Assembly (NCBI GenBank): GCA_033239525.1
Contig: BSYO01000004.1
Coordinates: 3,286,001-3,350,000, forward strand
Reading direction: 5' to 3'
Length of the DNA: 64,000 nt
From: Nepenthes gracilis
Lineage: Eukaryota > Streptophyta > Magnoliopsida > Caryophyllales > Nepenthaceae
Shown: piece by piece, positions 54,216 through 64,000 of the stretch
How the letters are laid out: each line of letters begins with the position of its first letter
Numbering within the stretch: the first letter of the stretch is position 1
Program-made: the position numbers and the translations under genes
Notes under the pieces: generated by a model
What the model saw: the letters and a program-made list of their open reading frames with translations, nothing else
What the model was told of the DNA's origin: nothing
Database searches by the model: none

Positions 54216-55161
54216 AAAAGATATATTTATTGTGTAATTATTTTAATATGTCTAAAAATAAAATTAATATATTTTTTATTTTAGTAATAACAAATTTTTA
54301 TTTTCATATGCACTGATTATGCATAAGACAGAATCAAGCTCATAGTAACATGATTAAATTTATAATCACATATTAAACTATCAGACTCTAAATTATTTTT
54401 ATTGATTATCCTAACTCATATCGGTTAATATAATGCATTTTTTTATATAAATACATGATTGGACATGTTATAAAATTATAATTAATGATTTAACAAATAG
54501 GTATAGAAATTAATCTCATATGTGAAGACTTGACCTAATGGTATATTGCTCACTTTAATGCATATTAATTCAAATTATACTAAAATAGAATATGAATGTT
54601 TGAGAAATTTATCTTAAAAATTTTTATTAATGTTACATTTTATCTATTTTTTAATATTAATATTTTCATATAAAATAGTTAAATAAATAAAAGATATATT
54701 TATTGTGTAATTATTTTAATAAGTCTAAAAATAAAATTAATATATTTTTTATTTTAATAATAACAAATTTTTATTTTCACATACACTGATTATGCATAAG
54801 ACAGAATCAAGCTCATAATAACATGATTAAATTTATAATTACAAATTAAACTATCAGACTTTAAATTATTTCTATTGATTATCTTAACTCACATTTGTTA
54901 ATATAATATATTTTTTTATATAAATACATGATTGGACATGTTACAAAATTATAATTAATGATTTAACAAATAGGTATAGAAATTAATCTCATATGTGAAG
55001 ACTTGACCTAATGGTATATTGCTCATTTTAATGCATATTAATTCAAATTATACTAAAATAGAATATGAATGTTTGAGAAATTTATCTTAAAAATTTTTAT
55101 TAATTTCATATTTTATCTATTTTTTAATATTAATGTTTTCATATAAAATAATTAAATAAAT
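54216..55161. repeat. 473-bp tandem duplication, high identity
   Basis: Two copies, 54216-54688 and 54689-55161, each starting AAAAGATATATTTATTG and ending in TTAAATAAAT. They differ by scattered single-base changes (about 5% by eye) and no large indel. They contain no open frame or known motif. The identity is much higher than in the other old repeats nearby, so this duplication is young. Confidence 0.93.
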
Positions 55162-58100
55162 AAAAGGTTGCATTAAAGTAAATATTTGAAAGCATTTTGA
55201 AGTAATCCTACTATATCATTTAGTCTAAAGTCAATTATGCAAGGGTTGTTAGATTTGAGTTTTTTTTTTTGTTATTCTTTAGGTTACGGATGCTTTTTCT
55301 TTATCTGAACGTGGATTTTACATTACGAAATATATATTTTATTAATTGTTGACTTTTTAAATAAAATTTATATTAAAAAATTATAAAAATTATAAAATAT
55401 GTATTTTGTGAAGTAAGAACTTTCAACTCTTTTTTTATCTCAATCTAAAAATTGGGTAGAGTTGTTTATATGTAAATTTTTTTTTATATTTTTATTTTTT
55501 AAAAAATAAAAAATATCACCTATAAAAATAAAATTATAATAAATTTTTGGTTAATTATATTTAATAAAGCACTTCATATATATATATATAGTTGCTTCCC
55601 ACTATAACCAAGCCTCAGTTATCATCATTGGAGTTTCTACGTCGGGACCCACTTTTCCGTGGACACGAAACGCTTAAATAAATAAAATAATTAAATAATA
55701 TTTATTATCGTTAGTTTTATTCCTAATGTGGCCAGAAGTCAAAAGGAGTGACTCGGGGAGATGGGCCCACCAAATTTCCCGGCCCGTAACGAAAAAGGAA
55801 CAGCTAATAAAAAATTGACAAGTGGGCTGCTCCCCTTACGCACAATTTTTCAAAGTCACGGGCGTTGAATGTGGGGTTTACTTGTACGGATTTTGAAAAG
55901 TATACATTCCATCTACACAATTAAATAAAAAATTTAAAAATTTAATTTTGTTAAAAAATATATTTAATATTAATATACATCAAATATTTAATTTAATATT
56001 AAAAATGTTAAAATATAATTATTTAGATGATTTTAAAATTTTAAAATCCCATTAACATGTATCACCCCCAAATCCAAACATCAACAATGTTTATATATTA
56101 TTGAGGTATATTTATATACTTAATCTAATTAAAATACTAATTATTTATTATATATTATTAAAGTTATATATAAATAAATAAATAAATATTATAATATTTG
56201 AAAATCTCAAAAATATTCATTGAACATAACTTAAGTATATCCACAAAATCAATCTCTATAAATATATTAAAATATTTTTTTTCTAATTATCTTATAAATT
56301 TACTCATGTAAATAAACATTTACGGTTCAAATAATCAAATTTTGAATAAATTTTTTGATCTTAAATGTTGAACTAGTTTGTCTAAAATCTAAATCATAAT
56401 CGAACTAATATAAACAGTTCAATTTAGTTCGTTAATATAATTTTAAAAATTATAATATTATGAAATTATTTATATTTTTTATTTTAAAAAATTTTATCAT
56501 TAGATATCATTTTACTATTAGTTTATTATATGTATTAAAAAGAAAAAGGAAAATTGGCTGAATTTTGTTGTGAAATATTTTAAAATTTATTTCATTTTCT
56601 ACTTTATAAATTTAATTTTGTTGTTTGCATGTGTGTATTACTATAAAATTTAAAAGTTTGATTAATTTTGGCCTATATTTTTATATACAATAAAATTTTT
56701 ATCGAATATAAAAATTTAAAATATAATTGAAAAAAAGTAAACATTTTTAAAATATTTTTAATTTTTTATTAGTAAATGAGGATTTTTAGATGTGGATTTC
56801 CAATAAGTAAACTGTTGTTTGGATTTTCAAAAAAATATATTATTAGTGTTAAAATAGCAAGAATAAAATTAATTTTTTAAAAGTTTATAAATATGAGTTT
56901 TTCATCAAATATTTATGTTTTTTTTTCTGTAATAATATCAATATCCTTCTATTTTTATTTATATTTTTATTTTCAGCCTTTCTTTTTCCCATTCTTATTT
57001 CTATTTTTTTTCCTCTTTGATTTTAATTGGACAAAACAAATAAATAACTAATTTAAAAAATTTATAGTGATATACTAAAAGACAATCTAACATTACACAT
57101 ATTATTGGGGGATATTATATTAAATTTGATGAAATTAATTCATATACTATTCTTATTTAATGGTCTATAAAACTCTATTATTGTTTTAAAAATAAAAATA
57201 TAATCATTTTAAAATATTTTTGTTACTGTGATTCGTGTATTTTAGCTGTATTGTTTTAATAATACATAGTAAGATATTACATATAAATTAATAGTACCTA
57301 ATTATACACGAATATTTGATAAATAAATTGGAAAAATACAGTTTTACTGCTCTTAAAATTTTAGGTTTATTTGTTCTGATTATATACCATCATTATAGTA
57401 CAATATTTATAAAATTTAAGCAAAATTTATTGAACTTCAATGGTAAATATTGTAATATTAACCTATATTTTTAATTTTATATTTTAAAGTTTTTGGAATC
57501 ACATAATTAAAAATAACTGTAATAATTATACAATTCAAATTATATATATATACTTAAACTAATATTTATTCGGAGTAGTAATTATTTGATGTAGAATTTG
57601 AATCTAAATCCCTCAACCTCAGTTATGTACATCACATATAATAAAATTAATGAAACTTAAGTGTTGCTCATATAAAAAACTTTCACATGCCTAAGTCAAT
57701 ATCAATTTGAGCAAAGTAATAATATTAGAGATTATTGTTATTTTTAATGCTAATATTTTTTTTATTTATACAAATTTTTAGATCTATATAAATATAAATT
57801 GGTATAATATTTATAGACCAATAGTCAATAATAAAAGTTAAATTTTGATAATAAATTTTAATTAACTACATATTCTAACTTAAATAGCAAATGTATAATT
57901 TTATCAATCTTTTCTAAGATACTATTATACTATCTAATTAACTTCTATTTTGTTAGCTTTTTAGCGTATATAATGGGCACATTTTCAGTGTAATATATAT
58001 TATTAAATAATATAATAAATATATTATTTATCAACTAAATGAACGGTCAATGATCATTATCTATAAATAGAGTTAATATATATTTTTTATACGTCTAATA

Positions 58101-58583
58101 ATCTTATCCTAATACAGCGTGTTAGACCTTTTTTATACGTTAATGCTGAAAGGGGATACTCGATAAATATGGGTCAATTAATTTGACCTCGAATTATAGG
58201 GTTTGTTAGTGTGGCCGGGTGGGCTCCATCAGAAGCTATTGTGGGGCTTTGTTGTTGAATTTTAGTGCAAATGGGGGCCCAGTTAAAGCTGTCGGCTTTC
58301 ACATTTGGATCGTGGGATGGCCCATGCGGACTCCGTCGATTACTCGCCCTCTCTCACCTCTAAAAGCGGCGACGTTCGCAGAGGTTTGATCGTACTGCCG
58401 TCCAAGTTTAACATGCTTGAGATTTTCAATTTAAACAAAGCGAAACTATTAAATATTTCATTAGTATATATTTTAATTATTATTTATTTTTTATGTAAAA
58501 TTTGTTTTATTTTTTTAAAAATCTTAATAGGTTCTTTACATTAAAAATAAAAAATAAAATTATTACGTTCCAATAATTCGAGT

Positions 58584-59521
58584 TGTCATACGAATTGGGA
58601 GCCGCAAATCAGATCTTTATGTTAGTCGATTTGATACGCATTCGGTTTTAATAATTTCGAACCTGAATCCTACGCAATACAATTGAAAACGAGAGGTCAA
58701 AGGACAGTAAAAATTACTCCCATCGTAAATCCTCTGACGTTCAAGTTAGATACATTTTTAATAGTATAGAAAGATCTATTGATGATGCATGCGTGGTAGA
58801 TTGAGCGTTTAAATACGTCCAACTGATAGACAACTTAGAGGTGTGCCCGTGGAGAAACAGCTTAGAGATGCGCCCAACAGGTAGGCGACTTAGGAATGTG
58901 CCCGTAGCGGGATGTCTTAGATGAGTTGTTGTAAATTGTATGGCTGTTTAAGGCTCACGGGAGTGTTTTGGCCAGTCATTTGAATGGAAGATCTCCTGGA
59001 AGGAAAGCTTCTACTATGATGGACTCCGGAGAGGTTCTTTTGGCCTCTGGAGATGGAGGGCTGGACCCCTTAGGTGTGGCATTCTGGATGGAGCATATGG
59101 CTTCAGGAAAAAGCCTTCTTTTGGATCATCTTCTCTTGCCTCCCTTTTGGAACCTCTCTTCTGGGCCGTCTTACTAGATGGACTTCTGGGATGGATGGTT
59201 TCATGATTTGTGTCTATAGCACATTCTTCTCTTTTCTCCTCTCCAGCTATATTTTCAGGATTCTTCATCTCTAGTGGTTCTCCGCTGTCTCTCCCCCATT
59301 CACTTGAGAATGAAGGGGTATTTATAGAGACGAACGGCGGTTGGACAATCGCCCACAAATAAAGATAAGACGAAACAATTTTTACCAGTTATAGTGAAAC
59401 GTGCCATTCTGATTGGACTGACTAGTTTTAACTGCCAACCATTTGGACAAATAGGGCCAATTAAAACGTTGTTTGTTTCTTAAGTCTACTTCTTCTTGGG
59501 CCAAATTTACCGAACCCATCA
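58584..59521 (-). repeat. LTR-like block, minus orientation, old
   Basis: Read on the minus strand it starts TGATGGGTTCGG and has a TATA box CTATAAATACCCC (plus 59316-59328). It carries TAACTTGAACGTCAGAGGA (plus ~58735-58753), the same U5 word as GACTTGAGCGTCGG in the Tat LTR, and it ends GTATGACA. The size (~940 bp) suits a gypsy LTR. The flanks CGAGT and AAAAT do not match, so the ends are approximate or the element is not a clean solo LTR. Confidence 0.45.
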
Positions 59522-59614
59522 AAAATATTTTAATTTAAAAAAAATTATTTTTTTCTCAATTCTATTGTAGTTCTTAATTTGATACAACTTTTATTCATGT
59601 TCGAAAAAGAAAAC

Positions 59615-60761
59615 TGTTGGGTCCCAATATAGGGGCCCATAAAACGCGGCCCAAAGAAAGGGCTCAAGTGAAAAGCCCAGAAATATGTCCATGGACCAAG
59701 AGGACTGGACGGCCCAAGAGACCCAAAACTCAGGCTAACTCCTTACGCTAGACTGGCCTGACAAACTCGAGAACACGGGTTATCGTCCCATAAGCCAAAG
59801 TTACGACAAAGGTCCAAGAGGTCCCTTTGAATAATAGGGGCTCGAAGACATCACAAACAGCTGACGACGTCCAGGACGCCAGAGAAACGTCCGAGAACCC
59901 TGGCCATCGGGTACGAGGATTAGGAGAAGAAGCCCGAGAACCTCAGAAGTTCCATCAGGTTTCATAATAGTCCGTGAAGTCAAGAAAAGGCCCGAGGACC
60001 CTTCATAACGGAATCAAAGATCCTTCAAGTCCTTCCAAAAGGCAATTGACGCCCGAGAGCTACCTCCCTTGAACGGGTCCGCGAACCCCCAAAGGGACAA
60101 GGCATGCCACACAATGACGAGAACCAACTCATACATGGCTGAAAGCACCAACTAAGTAACTTCGCCGATTTCCAAGGAGCCTGCAAGACGCCGTCTCTAC
60201 AGAGCATGCCTAGTCAAATCAGAACTGACGCCTGAGATGCTCAGGCCCTACCAACGGCGCCAGCAGCATGCTTCCCTGCACACGCCATCATTCCTAACGT
60301 GGACAGCAGGGCAAGTGGATGGCTCCCTCACGCGCTTGGCGTGACCAACAGGACAGTGGACAGCCTCTCAGCCACACATTGGTCGGCTGCCACGTGTCCT
60401 CTCTCTAACGGCACAATTTCTCCTATGAATATCTGGCAGAGGCTCTTGCCTCAGGACTCTTGGCCCCTTTATCCTCTCTTCATAACAAGAAGGAATAGTG
60501 GTGACGAAGCTTCCCAACGAGAAAGTTTTCAAAGAAAAGAAACACAAACAAGAGATAAGGAAGGAATTTTCATAAGACTTGTATTTTGTAACATTTTCAC
60601 CGATAGTGAAGTATTTTCGTAGGCCCAGAGTCTCGTGGTTTTTTCTTCCTCGTTCAAGAGGAGGCTTTCCACGTAAAAACCCGATTTTAATCTCTCATTC
60701 TCAACACCCTGCACTCCAAAACACTTATGTTGCACGTGACCCCACGGCCCAAAATGCAACA
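59615..60761 (+). repeat. Solo LTR A with target duplication AAAAC
   Basis: 1,147 bp, TGTTGGGTCCCAATAT...GCAACA. AAAAC lies at 59610-59614 and again at 60762-60766, so this is one complete LTR left after recombination. Near the end stands the TTTCCACGTAAAAA word shared with LTR B. The TATA position reads CTATGAATATCT (~60423), a weakened form of LTR B's CTATAAATATCC. There is no coding content. Confidence 0.88.
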
Positions 60762-61215
60762 AAAACCCATGTTTATAACACATGCAAAAAATTGCAAAAA
60801 TTAATTCTTATTTTAATTTTTCTATTGAGATTTGTTGGCATCAGATTTTATTAACATAATATTCAAAATAGGGATAATTTAGTTTAATTTTATATAAAAT
60901 CAAAGGCTGTTAAAATAAGAGTTAAGATTATAGGGAAATATTAAAAGTAATTAATGATAAATATAAAAAATAAAAGGTAATTTTTTAAAAAATATTCTCT
61001 AATAGAAAAGAAGCATCCTAGTAGATTGAATCTGTGATTGTTTTCTTTAATAAGTAATTGCTATGAATCAATGAGAAAAACAACTGTGCAGAAAAAATAC
61101 AGGATCTAGGCATAAAAATATTCAGTATTTAAAACTTTCATATTGTATTATCGTTTTAAAACATTTAAATTAAATTATTTATATCACTATTTTAAATTTA
61201 AATATTTATTATTAT

Positions 61216-62285
61216 TGTGTCCCAATATAAGGACCCCTATAAAACATGGCCCAAAGGAAAGGCCCAAGAAAAAAAGCCCAGAAACTTGTCCACGAACCAA
61301 GAGGGCTAGGCGGCTCAAGAGGCACAAAAATACAGGCAAGTGTCCTAGAGCCAAAGCCGCGATAAAGATCCGAGAGGCCCCTTCAACCCACAAGGAGCTC
61401 GAGGACATCATGGATAACATCCAGGTACAAGGATAAGAAGAAAAAGCCCGAGAACCTCAGAAATTCTGCCAAGTCTCAAATTAGTCTGAGAAGTCGAAAA
61501 GAGACCAGAAAACTTTCCACAAAGGACCACCGAGAGCTGTTTTCTCCAACGAGTCCTCGAACTTACAAAGAAGGAAGGCACGCTACGCAAAGACGAGGAC
61601 TATCTCATACATAGTCGAGAATGCCAACTTAGCAACTTCGTCGATTCCTGAGAACTTGAACCACCGCGCCACCGCCTCTCTAGGACATGCCTAGTCAAAT
61701 CGAGATCGACGCTGGACCTCGTGCGCCCGACACGCTCGTGCCCTGCCCGGCGCCACCAAGTGCTATCCCCGCACACGTCGCAGCATTAAATGTGGCCAGT
61801 GACAGCCGGTGGGCCTCTCTCGCCACTTTCGGCCGCCACATGTCCCTTCCCTAACGGCACATTCTTCCCTATAAATATCCAACGAACCCCCTTTTTCAAG
61901 GGGCGATTATTCTTGGAGGCAGTCTCTCTCCGAGCTCATTCCAGACAGAAAAAAGAGAAAGACTTCAACTCTCTCTCGGCCCCTCTCACCCTCTCTTCCC
62001 AACAAGAAGGAACCCAAGAGTGATAGGGCTTCCCAACGAGAAAAGTCCTTAAGGAGAGAAACACAAAACAATGGCCAAGGAAGGGATCCACCCTGAATAC
62101 TTGTGCTTTGTAAAGACTTTCATCTAAATAGTGAAATATTTCTAAAGGCTCGGAGCATCGTGATTTTTCCTCCTCATTCCAAGAAGGTTTTCCACGTAAA
62201 AATCTAGTATTAATCTCTCCCTCTCCTCATCCATCATTCTCAAACACTTGTGTTGTTCATGGACCTTGAGTTCCGGAACGCAACA
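61216..62285 (+). repeat. Solo LTR B with target duplication ATTAT
   Basis: 1,070 bp, same family as LTR A. Shared parts include GTCCCAATATAAGG, AAAGCCCAGAAA, CTAACGGCACA, TTCCACGTAAAAA and the end GCAACA. ATTAT lies at 61211-61215 and 62286-62290. The first bases are worn (TGTGTCCC for TGTTGGGTCCC). The TATA box CTATAAATATCC is at ~61870, and GCATTAAATG at ~61785 recalls the Tat LTR motif. Confidence 0.88.
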
Positions 62286-62849
62286 ATTATATTTCATATG
62301 ACCAACGAAACTATTTATATTGACAGTTTATATTAATTAAAATTATTTTTAGAAATATTTAAAAAATAGTTAATTTTTTTTAATTTATCTGTTAATGATT
62401 AAATTTTATTTGACCAATAATATCTTTTTAAAAAATATATTTAAAAAAATATTTTTAACAAGATAAAATATAAATTAAAATTAAGATGAATAGCAACAAC
62501 AACAACAAAGTTAAATGTTGAAGAAAAGAAAAATAGCACGAAGAGAAGGCAGAGTAGGAGGACAAAAGAAGAAAATAGAGAAAAAACTTGATACCGTGAT
62601 GTATAGATGTTCAAATTATAGTATTTAAACTGATTTTTTTATTTATAAAATCTAAATTTTAGACAATTTAATATAATAAATATTTTTAATTTAAATGGCT
62701 ATATTTAAATATAATATCCATTTAAATGAATAATTGTAAATAATCTTATAGCTGTAAAAACATCAATCGCCATGTAACTGGATTTTTATTATCATTGTTT
62801 TTAAATATTATATTTTTAAATTTTAATAGTTAAGATTTATTATTATAAT

Positions 62850-63810
62850 TGATGCGTCTTTGGGCCTAAGCTTTCGCATGGATTAGGGAGTATTCGAATT
62901 TTTCAACTCAGTCGGATTGCGATCGGGTCCAATCTCTGTATCTCTCAACTTGGGTACTGTATACCACAAATTATAAATAAGAGGTCAGAAAACGGCGGGA
63001 GGTTGTCCCGCCGTAAACACTACGACGTTCAAGTCAGAAAATTTTCACAATGAACGAAAAGATGCATACGTGGATGTAAACGTGATGATAATACAATTAT
63101 GCAGAAATGAGGGGAGTGCATGGGATGTTTTAAGGAGGCCTTGGCTTCGTAGATTGCACTACTATGAGTGGCTTACGATCACCGCCGTGACGTGGCGGTG
63201 GCATGAGTGAAGAGAGTTGGCTCTTTTTCCTTGAAGCCTTGAGCGCTAGGTAAAGGATCGAATGTTTGATCTCTAGTCACCGCTTGAGCTCTCTCAGGGA
63301 AATTGGAATTGGATTTCAGAATCAGTCCCTCTTCTCGTAGTAAGAGAGAGTATTTGTAGGCTCATCCAGGGAGACTTTAGAAGCCATAATCTTTGACAAG
63401 TGATTTGTTGGGATTTGTTAGCCGCTACGCGGTGGTGGTGGCCAGCGTTGTTAGTTGTCGTCTTGTGGAGGCGAGGAGACTGTTGTCAAACGCGACTAAC
63501 GATAGGTTTGCTGACTTTACTCAGATTGGTTGAGTAGCTACAGGGGCAGCGTATACTACGGTTTGCCCGCATTGACCTCATCTCTCATTAGCTGGTATCT
63601 TCTGAGCCAACACTTGACACCTATGATTATCTCTGTAAGCACGCGCGCTGATTGGTTGTTTATTTGGGGAGCCAAGTGGGCCGTGTCTCTGGATTCTTTG
63701 GGATGCCGTAGCTAGGCTTGGGCCATTTTGTTGGTTGGACTCGCATTCCTTCAGTTGAGCCCCGCTGATTTTGGCACATTTTGTACTAGGCCCATTAATA
63801 ACATAAAACA
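62850..63810 (-). repeat. LTR-like block, minus orientation, old
   Basis: Related to 58584-59521. It shares GAGGTCA...CCGTAAA...GACGTTCAAGT (plus ~62980-63035; reverse complement ACTTGAACGTC), and a TATA-like CTACAAATACTCTC on the minus strand at ~63352. Probable ends are TGTTTTATG (minus start, ~63810) and GCATCA (~62850). No matching target duplication was found. Confidence 0.4.
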
Positions 63811-64000
63811 TTAAGATTAAGCTAATATATTAGAATACTATTTTAACTCCTGCGATATATTATTTTTAAAGTAATTTGAACTATAAAAAATAAAAAAAAT
63901 AATATTAGATTATAATTAAAACCATACAAATACCTAATCTTATTTTAGGAGAATGTACTTAGGAATCTCAACCCTTTTGAACTTTCATCTATAGAGTTAA

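Larger units (their letters stand above)
51733..64000. other. Gene-free, transposon-rich right end
   Basis: 51733-52050 is the 3' UTR and flank of the kinase. 52.56-52.86 kb has non-repetitive, exon-like composition (a possible distal 3' UTR part) but no frame. From 53.2 kb on there are a Copia end, a long AT-rich tract with a 473-bp duplication, and two solo LTRs between two older LTR-like blocks. 55.1-58.2 kb is AT-rich with nothing recognised except a GC-normal patch at 55.6-55.9 kb. 58.2-58.4 kb is GC-normal without a trusted frame. No gene was found. Confidence 0.6.

Noticed and set aside
58305..59274. Small open frames on the right side (79, 69 and 66 codons)
   Set aside because: Part of LTR-like DNA or AT-rich flank, with no homology to known proteins that I recognise.
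59615..62285. LTR A and LTR B as the two ends of one small LTR element
   Set aside because: Each has its own different 5-bp target duplication, so they are separate solo LTRs.

Overview
This 64 kb window is nuclear DNA from a flowering plant. It holds five plant protein genes, four of them split by spliceosomal introns, in very AT-rich intergenic DNA with many transposon remains. The species cannot be named from the sequence. Exon GC content and gene structures do not look grass-like, but that is only an impression.

Layout. (1) 1-937: last intron and last exon (+) of a tonoplast monosaccharide transporter (MSSP/TMT type), cut by the window edge. (2) 4224-5342 (-): intronless plastid homoserine kinase. 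(3) 6230-19427 (+): a complete 13.2 kb Ty3/gypsy LTR retrotransposon of the Tat type. It has ~1 kb LTRs, a perfect 5-bp target duplication (AGGTC), decayed gag and pol, a double RNase H, and a ~4.5 kb block between pol and the 3' LTR that is coded on the opposite strand. (4) 20917-27399 (-): seven-exon glutamate receptor-like channel gene, 907 codons. (5) 30514-33792 (-): five-exon TANGO2/NRDE gene, 267 codons, with a decayed organellar-type tRNA-Asn copy in intron 2. (6) 33793-45873: ~12 kb of AT-rich DNA with degenerate and tandem repeats. (7) 45874-51732 (+): six-exon PBS1-like cytoplasmic kinase, 393 codons. (8) 51733-64000: no gene recognised. It contains a MITE-like element, a truncated Copia end, a 473-bp tandem duplication, two solo LTRs of one family (each with its own target duplication), and two older minus-strand LTR-like blocks.

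The host genes do not form a pathway. They are ordinary single plant genes: vacuolar sugar transport, threonine synthesis, calcium/amino-acid signalling, a TANGO2-family protein, and an immune or growth signalling kinase. Exon borders were placed by splice-site sequence, reading phase and family similarity, and all the sums close in frame.

The most unusual structure is the antisense block of the Tat element. Two antisense reading frames each sit behind the same TATA-like motif (CTATTTAAAC) and a similar leader. They share a coiled coil plus a C-terminal RYxDxxRLCRR...VGVL motif, and one contains a good 75-nt intron. A possible third, non-coding unit has the same layout. This looks like a transposon that carries a duplicated, independently transcribed and spliced gene cassette in reverse orientation. 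Antisense extra ORFs are known in Tat elements. The duplication, shared promoters and intron are my reading of this copy.
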